This document shows, piece after piece, positions 1 through 5,125 of a stretch of DNA of 5,125 nucleotides. The position numbers and the translations under genes are program-made. The notes below the pieces were generated by a model. It was not told the origin of the DNA, ran no database searches, and saw nothing but the letters and a program-made list of their open reading frames with translations. Source of the stretch: Candidatus Poseidoniaceae archaeon (GTDB taxonomy: Archaea > Thermoplasmatota > Poseidoniia > Poseidoniales > Poseidoniaceae); contig DUHJ01000130.1 of the NCBI GenBank assembly GCA_013330925.1, positions 1 through 5,125 of the forward strand, in the 5' to 3' direction. The number at the start of each line of letters is the position of its first letter. The stretch's first letter is position 1.

Positions 1-1207
1 CCGTTCGCATGCGACGGACGGCGTCCTCGCGGTCGTGGCCCCAGGTCAACAATTTGGCCAACAAGGAATCGAAGCAGCCCGGCATCTCGTATCCCGGGTG
101 GGCGTGGGTGTCGCATCGGATGCCAAACCCGGAGGGGAAATGGCAGTCCCAGAGCCTCCCAGGAGAGGGGATGAATTGCTTGGGGTCCTCCGCGTTGAGT
201 CGGCATTGTATGGCGTGGCCGCGCCAAGTGATGTCCTCTTGGGCCAGCGGCAGGTCCTCTCCCTGAGCGACACGGATGCCGAGTTCAACGAGGTTGTAGC
301 CGGTGATCAATTCCGTGACGGTGTGTTCCACCTGGACGCGAGGGTTGACCTCGAGGAAGTAGAAGTCACCGTTGGCGTCACGAAGGAATTCGAAGGTGGC
401 CAGGCCCTTGTAGCCGACCGATTCGGCGCCGGCGCACACCAATGCGCCGATCTCAGCGCGTTTCTCGTCCGTCAGCCACGGTCCTTCCTCGACCAACTTT
501 TGATGGCGGCGCTGGATGGAGCAGAAGCGCTCACCAAAGTGAATGGCGTTCGTTCCATCGGCCAAGACTTGGAATTCAACGTGCTGTGCACCTTGGATGT
601 ACTTCTCAACGAAGACGCGGTTGTCGCCAAAGGCCGACTTCGCCCGGCTTTGACAGAGACGGAGCGCGCCTTCGAATTCGTCGGCGGCGTTGACGATCTG
701 CATGCCGATGCCTCCGCCGCCTGCGGCCGCTTTGATGATCACAGGATAGCCGATGTCCTCGGCGAGCTCGGCGGCCACGCTGGCTTCGCTGATGGGCTCG
801 CTGCTTCCTTTGGCGGTGGGCAAACCCGCGGCTTCCATGGCCGCCCTTGCCTCAATTTTGTCGCCAAGGAGCGTGATGACTTCGGCGGCCGGTCCAATGA
901 AGGTGATGCCCTCTTCCTCCAAACGGTGGACAAAGGCCGCGTTTTCCGCGAGGAAACCGTATCCCGGGTGGACCGCGTCGCATTCGAGGTCTTTGGCGGC
1001 CTGAACGACGGCCTCGATGTCGAGGTAACTGTCGAGGGGGTTGCTTCGCACGATTTCCATCGCAATGTCGGCGAGGCGGACGGGGAGGGACAACCGGTCT
1101 TCCCGGCCGTGGATGATGGCGGCTTCGATGCCGAGGTCACGAAGGGTTCGGAGGATGCGCAGCGCAATCTCGCCGCGGTTTGCAATCAGCACCCGCTTGA
1201 AGGCCAT
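1..1207 (-). CDS. accC: Biotin carboxylase (acyl-CoA carboxylase alpha subunit), C-terminus cut by window edge
   Basis: It carboxylates biotin on a carrier protein with ATP and bicarbonate, the first half-reaction of acetyl- or propionyl-CoA carboxylase in the cytoplasm. The 402 visible residues cover the pre-ATP-grasp domain (VLIANRGEIALRI at 6-18, HPGYGFLAEN at 80-89), the ATP-grasp domain and the start of the C-terminal biotin carboxylase domain. Visible active-site residues include K117, K159 with a glycine-rich loop (163-168), E201, H209, K237, E273, E286, N288, R290, E294 (EVNPRVQVEH) and R336. The usual Arg or Lys in the glycine loop is Ile167. About 50 or more residues are missing at the left edge, so a fused biotin-carrier domain cannot be excluded, nor can the acyl substrate be read. 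The start at 1207 gives the family's usual N-terminus; in-frame ATGs also lie at 1213 and 1225. No clear Shine-Dalgarno or TATA box precedes any of them. The gene is divergent from the SLOG gene. Confidence 0.95.
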   Translation of the reverse strand, partial: MAFKRVLIANRGEIALRILRTLRDLGIEAAIIHGREDRLSLPVRLADIAMEIVRSNPLDSYLDIEAVVQAAKDLECDAVHPGYGFLAENAAFVHRLEEEGITFIGPAAEVITLLGDKIEARAAMEAAGLPTAKGSSEPISEASVAAELAEDIGYPVIIKAAAGGGGIGMQIVNAADEFEGALRLCQSRAKSAFGDNRVFVEKYIQGAQHVEFQVLADGTNAIHFGERFCSIQRRHQKLVEEGPWLTDEKRAEIGALVCAGAESVGYKGLATFEFLRDANGDFYFLEVNPRVQVEHTVTELITGYNLVELGIRVAQGEDLPLAQEDITWRGHAIQCRLNAEDPKQFIPSPGRLWDCHFPSGFGIRCDTHAHPGYEMPGCFDSLLAKLLTWGHDREDAVRRMRT

Positions 1208-1306
1208 GGCCATTGGGAGGAACATACCGTCTATGATGCCCTCGGTCCCCTCAGCGGTGAAACATCGGACCGAAAGAGCGATACGGCGCGACGCAGATGG
1301 TGGCTC

Positions 1307-1780
1307 ATGAGCGGGGACGGGCTGGAGCAAGGGCGTGCGAGGGCCGACCAACTCGCTGGACGAGATTTGAACAACGACGGTGTGGTGACCAACCTAATCC
1401 TTTGCGGAGACAGCAGGTTCTACGATTACGGGTGGCTGGAGGGCGAACTCGAAACCTGGATTGAGGAGTACAAATGTTGGCCTGATGTCATCCTTTGCGG
1501 TGGAGCATCAGGCATCGACGCCTTGGCGGAACGCTGGGCCGCCAACAACAACATCCACTTCGCGGCCTTTGAGGAAGCATGGAGCGCTCCACGGCCCGGT
1601 GTGGAGGATTCTGGTCGTGCCGAGGCGGCGCCTGAGTTGGTGGACACCTTGCTCCAATACGCGACGCACGTGTTGGCCTGTCCAGGTCCGAAGTCCGTCT
1701 GGACCCACCGCATGGTGGACGCGGCCAAGGCCAAGGGCATCCATGTGATGGTCCGGCCTGTGCCGGGGGACGCTCAGTAA
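1307..1780 (+). CDS. SLOG-fold protein of the DUF2493/YspA type, unknown ligand
   Basis: This is a 157-residue soluble protein resembling stand-alone DUF2493 (YspA-like) members of the SLOG superfamily, Rossmann-like proteins thought to bind nucleotides or their derivatives. Seen: a first beta-strand with a glycine turn (LILCGDSRF, 30-38), the signature GGASGIDALAERWA (65-78) matching the family's GGAxGxDxLAxxWA, then an AW-centred segment, a predicted strand (THVLACPG) and the closing SVWTHRMVDAAKAKGI helix typical of the family. There is no signal peptide or membrane segment. The first 27 residues precede the fold and are poorly supported: GTG codons at 1382 and 1385 would start the protein at the domain edge. 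ATG 1307 has only GGTGG three bases ahead of it. No biochemical role can be named. The gene diverges from biotin carboxylase and its stop codon lies inside the 3' end of the convergent flavoprotein gene. Confidence 0.8.
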   Translation: MSGDGLEQGRARADQLAGRDLNNDGVVTNLILCGDSRFYDYGWLEGELETWIEEYKCWPDVILCGGASGIDALAERWAANNNIHFAAFEEAWSAPRPGVEDSGRAEAAPELVDTLLQYATHVLACPGPKSVWTHRMVDAAKAKGIHVMVRPVPGDAQ

Positions 1781-3000
1781 ACGTCCCGAAGGTAGCGCTT
1801 CTCTTCCTTCATCATCGTCTTCTCGATGAAGTGGGTGGCGTCGGCTTCCGACATGCCGCCGTGTTCCATGGCGATCTCGATGAGGGCTCGGTGGACGTCT
1901 TTCGCCATGCGTGACTTGTCGCCACAGATGTAGAAGTACGCGCCTTGGTCAAACCATTCCCAGACTTCGGCGCCGTGTTCCTTGAGCCGATGCTGGACGT
2001 AGATCTTCTCCTCTTGGTCGCGGGACCATGCCGTCGTGAACTTGTAGAGGTCGCCGCTGTCCATCCAGTCCTCAATTTGCTCCTTGTAGTAGTACTCGGT
2101 GTGCTGAGACTGGTCGCCAAAGAAGAGCCAATTCCGGCCCTTGGATTTGTCGTGAACACGCTGTTCCATGAACGCACGGAAGGGTGCAATGCCCGTTCCG
2201 GGTCCGACCATGATGATGTCCACGTCTCCGTCGTCGGGGAGCACGAAACTCTTGGTTGGAGACATGAAGACGTTGATCGGCGCTCCGCTGGTGTCGATCT
2301 CGTCGGCCATGTACAAGGTGCAGAGGCCACCGCGCTTGCGGCCGTGGTATTCGAAGCGAACGATGCCCACGGTCAATTCGACCAAACCCGGGTGGGCGTC
2401 GGGGGAAGAGGAGATGCTGTAGAGGCGAGGCTTGACCTTGCCCGCGAGCGCCAAGAACTCCTCAGGGGTATATTTGAGGTCGAATTCACGCATGATGTCC
2501 ACGTAGTCGCGGGTCCACAGGTAGTCTGCCACCGAATCGGAGGAGGCGTTGATGATCTCCACTCGCGTCCGCGGGTCTTCTCGAGGTTTGCTGGCTGCGA
2601 GTTCGCCGGGTTCGGCGCCGCTGCGCTCGCGTTGCACGAAGGACAGGCTGACGCGAAGCCCACTGGGCTTGACGCGTTCCATCAAGTCGGCGACGAAGTT
2701 GGAGCTGGCCATGTGGATTTCGTAGTCCCTCTTCAGGGCGTCACGAAGGGTGCGTTCTCCGGCGTGGGTGGTGACGGGATGTTCGGGGTCCCATCCTTGG
2801 AGGGCGATCATCTCGTCAACGATGTATGGAGGGTTTTCCGCAATCACGCCAAGGGCGTCACCGACCTTGTAGGTCATGCCAGAATCGCCGAGATCGAAGG
2901 CGATGTGACGGGTTTCCTTGCGGGACCCTTCGCCGTTCAGGATGTAGTTGTCCACAATTTTGGACGGATAGGGGTTCTTCAGCGACCAGTTTTCGCTCAT
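1774..3000 (-). CDS. CysJ-like FAD/NADPH reductase without FMN domain
   Basis: This 408-residue flavoprotein should take hydride from NADPH onto FAD and pass electrons to a partner, possibly a sulfite reductase hemoprotein. Order: N-terminal FAD-binding part with connecting domain (about 1-220), then NADPH domain (about 255-408). Seen: RLYSISSSP (192-200) for FAD, GGLCTLY (224-230), GPGTGIAPFRAF (266-277), FFGDQ (293-297), SRDQ (326-329) and KIYVQ (332-336), the set that favours NADPH over NADH, CGD with MAKDV (359-369), and the terminal RYLRDVY whose last Tyr would stack on FAD. The C-terminal 90 residues follow E. coli CysJ closely. CysJ's roughly 200-residue N-terminal flavodoxin domain is absent. 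The stretch 126-146 (rich in Arg, Glu, Pro) looks like a lineage-specific loop. The start at 3000 is set by GGTGAGG three bases upstream; the frame is open further but upstream residues look noncoding. No hemoprotein gene is in the window, so the acceptor is unknown. A sulfite reductase subunit is the likeliest name. Confidence 0.93.
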   Translation of the reverse strand: MSENWSLKNPYPSKIVDNYILNGEGSRKETRHIAFDLGDSGMTYKVGDALGVIAENPPYIVDEMIALQGWDPEHPVTTHAGERTLRDALKRDYEIHMASSNFVADLMERVKPSGLRVSLSFVQRERSGAEPGELAASKPREDPRTRVEIINASSDSVADYLWTRDYVDIMREFDLKYTPEEFLALAGKVKPRLYSISSSPDAHPGLVELTVGIVRFEYHGRKRGGLCTLYMADEIDTSGAPINVFMSPTKSFVLPDDGDVDIIMVGPGTGIAPFRAFMEQRVHDKSKGRNWLFFGDQSQHTEYYYKEQIEDWMDSGDLYKFTTAWSRDQEEKIYVQHRLKEHGAEVWEWFDQGAYFYICGDKSRMAKDVHRALIEIAMEHGGMSEADATHFIEKTMMKEEKRYLRDVY

Positions 3001-3003
3001 CTG

Positions 3004-3010
3004 CCTCACC
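3004..3010 (-). promoter_or_regulatory. Shine-Dalgarno site of the flavoprotein gene
   Basis: GGTGAGG on the minus strand ends three bases before ATG 3000; its GGTGA core is complementary to the archaeal 16S rRNA 3' end at normal spacing. It decides the start, because the frame stays open upstream with further ATGs. Confidence 0.7.
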
Positions 3011-3024
3011 GACGCAAGCGTCGG
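3009..3024. promoter_or_regulatory. Perfect 16-bp palindrome before the flavoprotein gene (possible operator)
   Basis: CCGACGC-AA-GCGTCGG is a perfect 7+7 inverted repeat with a two-base centre, lying 9 to 24 bases upstream of the flavoprotein start codon and touching its Shine-Dalgarno site. A weak TATA-like ATGATAA (minus strand, 3051-3045) would place the flavoprotein's transcription start near this palindrome. It is therefore well placed as a repressor operator, or as a hairpin in the leader that masks the ribosome site. Tight two-base centres are poor RNA loops, which favours a protein site. The function is inferred from position only. Confidence 0.45.
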
Positions 3025-3116
3025 GTGGGCCTCGGAAAGGGTCCTTATCATCCTTGTCAAACGCCGGTCACGCCCTCGCCGATGGGTCCATGTGGGCCTC
3101 ACGTTGTGGAGCGGCC

Positions 3117-3905
3117 ATGGCTCCCCGCGTGGACCTTCTCGGGACGGGGAACGCTTTCCTTCCACGCGGGCGGCTTCACTCGATGGCCCTGCTCGACGGT
3201 CAGCATCTCATCGATGCCTCGCCGACGGCCCTGGTGGCCCTTCGGCGTGCTGGCCGTTCACCGGCCGATTTACGCACCGTCCTGATCACCCATCTGCACG
3301 GAGATCACGTGTTCGGATTGCCCTTTTTGCTGCTCGAGCGGAAGTACATCTCGGACCGGGAGGGCGCCAAGCCTCTCCGGCTCGTCTGTGCACCTGGAGC
3401 CATCGAGCGCGTACGCCACCTCTGTGACCTGGCCTATCCCGGAAGCCTCGAGGGCGTGCTCGACGAGGTGGAGGTCGTTGAATCCACAAGCGGGACGCTC
3501 GAAGGCGGCTGGTCATGGTCACGATTCGAGGTTCATCACGACGATGCTGTGGATCCACACGGCTACCGCTTTACCCACGAGAACGGAGCCTCATGGCTCC
3601 ACAGCGGAGACAGTGGACCGTGCCCGACCCTCGAGGAAGCCGTTGAGCGGGTCGAATTGGCCGTGGTCGAGATGGGCGTCCCCGATTGGGTGGACACCGA
3701 CCATCATCACACGCCAAAGGACATCGTCGCTTTGGGCAACCGGCACCCCTCGGTTCAATTTGTCATCACCCACACCTTTGCGGACGACGAGGGGCCGGGG
3801 CCAGACATCGTCAAGGCGCCGTTGCCGGAGATGCCAGAAAATGTGCATCTGGCCAAAGACGGAGAGGCGTGGACTTGGGGCGGACATGCTTGGCTCGCAA
3901 TGTGA
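3117..3905 (+). CDS. Metallo-beta-lactamase-fold hydrolase, RNase Z-related but without exosite arm
   Basis: This 262-residue protein of the metallo-beta-lactamase fold resembles RNase Z (tRNA 3' endonuclease). Seen: N-terminal LLGTGNAFLP (7-16), metal motif HLHGDH (59-64) followed by VFGLP as in RNase Z, third histidine at H140 or H141 (EVHHDDAV, then HGYRF), bridging Asp165 in HSGDSG, H198 in HHTPKD (like RNase Z's HST motif) and final ligand H219 in ITHTF. A di-zinc phosphoesterase is expected. In B. subtilis RNase Z the third His and bridging Asp are 71 residues apart; here they are about 24, so the flexible arm that grips tRNA is absent. The usual DCGEGTQ is replaced by LIDASPTAL (31-39). 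It may act on other RNAs, small phosphoesters or another ester. ATG 3117 has GGAG six bases upstream; ATG 3090 is an in-frame alternative adding nine residues. It is divergent from the flavoprotein gene. Confidence 0.88.
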   Translation: MAPRVDLLGTGNAFLPRGRLHSMALLDGQHLIDASPTALVALRRAGRSPADLRTVLITHLHGDHVFGLPFLLLERKYISDREGAKPLRLVCAPGAIERVRHLCDLAYPGSLEGVLDEVEVVESTSGTLEGGWSWSRFEVHHDDAVDPHGYRFTHENGASWLHSGDSGPCPTLEEAVERVELAVVEMGVPDWVDTDHHHTPKDIVALGNRHPSVQFVITHTFADDEGPGPDIVKAPLPEMPENVHLAKDGEAWTWGGHAWLAM

Positions 3906-3951
3906 AAGATTCTGCTCAGAACCTCGGCGAACGGCCGACCTCAATTGGGGG

Positions 3952-3959
3952 CATATAAA
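3952..3959 (+). promoter_or_regulatory. Archaeal TATA box of orc1/cdc6
   Basis: CATATAAA is a good match to the archaeal TATA element and the best in the window. Transcription would start about 22-27 bases downstream, near 3977-3984, giving a leader of about 115 bases before ATG 4097. The box is flanked by TTGGGG (3945-3950) and CCCCAA (3960-3965), a 6+6 inverted repeat that could be a regulator site or simply the G/C-rich edges of the promoter. Confidence 0.6.
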
Positions 3960-3972
3960 CCCCAAAATGGTC

Positions 3973-3998
3973 AGGTGAAAACAGTTTCATTTTCACCT
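3973..3998. repeat. 9+9 inverted repeat over the predicted orc1 transcription start
   Basis: AGGTGAAAA (3973-3981) and TTTTCACCT (3990-3998) are perfect inverted copies separated by eight bases. The repeat lies 14 to 39 bases after the TATA box, over the expected transcription start. The layout suits a dimeric repressor, or two inverted Orc1 binding sites allowing autoregulation. TTTTCACCT only loosely resembles known archaeal origin boxes, so the binder is unknown. Confidence 0.55.
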
Positions 3999-4026
3999 CG
4001 GTGGGCAGGCTTATCAGGGGGACTCG

Positions 4027-4040
4027 GACTCAGGCGAGTC
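4027..4040 (+). repeat. Small hairpin in the orc1 leader
   Basis: GACTC-AGGC-GAGTC forms a five-pair stem with a four-base loop in the predicted leader. A second copy of GACTC at 4021-4025 could compete for the same GAGTC. No T tract follows, so it is not a convincing terminator. Confidence 0.35.
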
Positions 4041-4050
4041 ATGCTGTGCG

Positions 4051-4080
4051 TGTTCCCCGCCAATCCTCGGGAACATGTTC
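4051..4080 (+). repeat. Overlapping inverted repeats just upstream of the orc1 ribosome site
   Basis: TGTTCCC (4051-4057) pairs with GGGAACA (4069-4075), and the latter overlaps the perfect 10-base palindrome GAACATGTTC (4071-4080), which ends one base before the Shine-Dalgarno GGAGG. A direct copy of CGGGAACAT (4068-4076) recurs at 4102-4110 inside the first codons of the gene. These could be RNA leader structures or DNA sites for a protein. Confidence 0.45.
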
Positions 4081-4081
4081 T

Positions 4082-4090
4082 GGAGGGGTG
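4082..4090 (+). promoter_or_regulatory. Shine-Dalgarno site of orc1/cdc6
   Basis: GGAGGGGTG ends six bases before ATG 4097, with the GGAGG core ten bases away. It supports this start in a frame that is open further upstream without another ATG; GTG 4088 overlaps the site and is unlikely. Confidence 0.7.
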
Positions 4091-4096
4091 CTTCCA

Positions 4097-5125
4097 ATGA
4101 CCGGGAACATCTTCGACAAGGCCCTCGGCCGGGCCACCTTGTTCCGCAACAAGGAACACCTTCGTCACAGCCACCAGCCGACGCACCTTCCTCACCGAGA
4201 CCGTGAGATTGAGCAACTCACGTTCAACCTGGTCGAAGCCCTGAACGGGCAGATTCCTTCGAACATGATCCTCTACGGCGTGACCGGTGCTGGGAAGACC
4301 GCAGTCACCTCCTTTGTGTGCAACCAATTGGTGGAAAAAGGTCGCCAAATCGACCGCGATGTGTTCGCCATCACCGTCAACTGCCGGCAAATCGACACCC
4401 AATACCGTGTCTTGACACATCTCGGGAACTCCATGCTTGAGGCCCACGAAGTGGACGAGATTCCGTTCACAGGATGGCCCACCGACCGTGTGCTCGGTGA
4501 GCTTGTTCGACGGATGGAAAAGCGAGCTGGTGTGTACATCATCGTGCTCGATGAAATCGATCACCTCGTCCGCAAGGCCGGCGATGACCTCCTGTACAAC
4601 CTCACAAACCTGAACAGTTCGCTCAAAGCAGCCCGCTGCTGCGTCATTGGAATCTCCAACGACCTCAAGTTCACGGATTTCCTTGACCCCCGTGTTCGTT
4701 CGCGGCTTGGTCAGCAAGACGTGGTGTTCAATCCCTACGACGCAGACCAACTGCGCGACATCCTCGTGCAGCGCTCCTCAAGTGCGCTGCATCCCGATGC
4801 GTTGGAAGACGGTGTGATCGGCCTGTGCGCTGCGCTGGCTGCGCAAGAGCACGGTGACGCCCGTTGTGCCTTGGACCTGCTCCGCGTCTCCGCAGAAAAG
4901 GCCGAGCATGAGGGCATTCCGACGGTGGCCATTCGCCACGTCCGCACCGCACAATCCCAAATCGAAGCCGACCAAATCACGCCGGTGGTCGGCTCGTTGC
5001 CGACCCAACAGAAGCTGGTCCTGTCCGCTGTCCTGCTGACCGAGCGGACCGGAGCTCGTGGCGTCCAAACCGGCGAGGTGTACGACGTGTACGACCAAGC
5101 CTGCCACCACGTGGGGAAGGCTCCA
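4097..5125 (+). CDS. cdc6: Orc1/Cdc6 family replication initiator, C-terminus cut by window edge
   Basis: This AAA+ ATPase recognises archaeal replication origins and helps load the MCM helicase. The 343 visible residues begin with the family's N-terminal segment (LPHRDREIEQL, 31-41). Then come Walker A GVTGAGKT (61-68), Walker B VLDEID (150-155), sensor 1 GISND (185-189, N188), the DPRVRSR motif (197-203) and sensor 2 in GDARCALDLLR (253-263, R256). The lid is followed by the start of the winged-helix DNA-binding domain (LPTQQKLVL at 301-309). About 50-70 residues, including most of the winged helix, lie beyond the edge. All ATPase residues are present, so it looks functional. It has its own TATA box and a leader of about 115 bases with inverted repeats, suggesting control at this promoter, perhaps by the protein itself. 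Which of the archaeal Orc1 subgroups it belongs to cannot be read here. Confidence 0.96.
   Translation, partial: MTGNIFDKALGRATLFRNKEHLRHSHQPTHLPHRDREIEQLTFNLVEALNGQIPSNMILYGVTGAGKTAVTSFVCNQLVEKGRQIDRDVFAITVNCRQIDTQYRVLTHLGNSMLEAHEVDEIPFTGWPTDRVLGELVRRMEKRAGVYIIVLDEIDHLVRKAGDDLLYNLTNLNSSLKAARCCVIGISNDLKFTDFLDPRVRSRLGQQDVVFNPYDADQLRDILVQRSSSALHPDALEDGVIGLCAALAAQEHGDARCALDLLRVSAEKAEHEGIPTVAIRHVRTAQSQIEADQITPVVGSLPTQQKLVLSAVLLTERTGARGVQTGEVYDVYDQACHHVGKAP

Larger units (their letters stand above)
3906..4096. other. Intergenic region before orc1/cdc6, candidate control region or origin segment
   Basis: This 191-base gap is the longest noncoding stretch of the window and holds an A/T-rich core near 3941-3993 in an otherwise G+C-rich setting. 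It contains a TATA box, inverted repeats at 3945-3965, 3973-3998, 4027-4040, 4051-4075 and 4071-4080, and a Shine-Dalgarno site. A short repeat TTCTG-CT-CAGAA (3910-3921) follows the hydrolase stop, but no T-rich terminator is seen. Archaeal replication origins often lie beside orc1/cdc6, so an origin is possible, though no standard origin recognition box was recognised. Confidence 0.4.

Noticed and set aside
88..971. Identical 14-mer CGTATCCCGGGTGG at 88-101 and 958-971
   Set aside because: Both copies encode His-Pro-Gly-Tyr in the biotin carboxylase, so shared codons explain the match.
1243..1272. Inverted repeat CGGTCC/GGACCG between biotin carboxylase and SLOG gene
   Set aside because: The arms are six bases with an 18-base spacer in G+C-rich DNA; easily chance. 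No TATA box was seen in this 99-base divergent gap either.
35..1306. Long plus-strand open frame running in from the left and joining the SLOG gene
   Set aside because: It is antisense to the unmistakable biotin carboxylase; its translation shows no family motif, and open antisense frames are expected in G+C-rich coding DNA. Only the part from about 1307 has SLOG motifs.
1945..3285. 446-residue plus-strand open frame
   Set aside because: It is antisense to the CysJ-like flavoprotein, whose motifs are continuous on the minus strand.
3910..3921. TTCTG-CT-CAGAA after the hydrolase stop as a terminator
   Set aside because: The loop is two bases, the stem is weak and there is no T tract.
4091..4110. 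Origin recognition box at CTTCCAATG
   Set aside because: Only the TTCCAnTG half resembles the euryarchaeal box; the GGAAA half and G string are missing and it covers the start codon.
4137..4154. Hairpin CCTTGTT-CCGC-AACAAGG inside orc1
   Set aside because: It lies within codons of the N-terminal segment and has no noncoding context; kept only as part of the hexamer cluster.
3971..4750. 259-residue minus-strand open frame
   Set aside because: It is antisense to orc1/cdc6 and to its promoter; no recognisable motif.
1..5125. CRISPR array, tRNA or rRNA gene, insertion sequence
   Set aside because: No regularly spaced repeats, cloverleaf or rRNA-like segments, transposase motifs or terminal repeats were seen.

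Overview
This window looks archaeal. The clearest sign is an Orc1/Cdc6 replication initiator at the right end (4097 onward), preceded by a good archaeal TATA box. The base composition is visibly G+C-rich, the genes are tightly packed, and Shine-Dalgarno motifs of the GGTG/GGAGG kind sit before three of the genes. A euryarchaeon such as a planktonic Marine Group II (Poseidoniales) lineage would fit the gene mix, but that placement is inference and not proven by the sequence.

Layout from left to right: (1) the minus strand carries the N-terminal 402 residues of a biotin carboxylase, cut by the left edge. (2) Divergent from it, on the plus strand, is a small SLOG-fold (DUF2493/YspA-like) protein of unknown ligand. 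(3) Convergent with that gene, and overlapping its last 7 bases, is a minus-strand 408-residue FAD/NADPH reductase. It closely resembles the C-terminal half of sulfite reductase flavoprotein CysJ but has no FMN (flavodoxin) domain. (4) Divergent from it, across a 116-base gap holding a perfect 7+7 palindrome, is a plus-strand metallo-beta-lactamase-fold hydrolase. It is related to RNase Z but lacks the space for the tRNA-binding arm. (5) A 191-base intergenic region follows, with a TATA box, several inverted repeats and a cluster of GGAACA/TGTTCC hexamers. (6) The orc1/cdc6 gene then runs off the right edge.

The genes do not form one operon: strand changes separate the first four, and the last two, both on the plus strand, are separated by a promoter-bearing gap. 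They look like independent housekeeping units: carboxylation for fatty-acid or propionyl-CoA metabolism, NADPH-driven electron transfer perhaps for sulfur assimilation, a nucleic-acid or phosphoester hydrolase, and replication initiation. The most interesting part is the DNA before orc1. It combines a TATA box, a 9+9 inverted repeat over the predicted transcription start, and repeated GGAACA motifs running into the coding region. It is a candidate for an autoregulatory operator or part of a replication origin, but it does not match a known origin recognition box closely.
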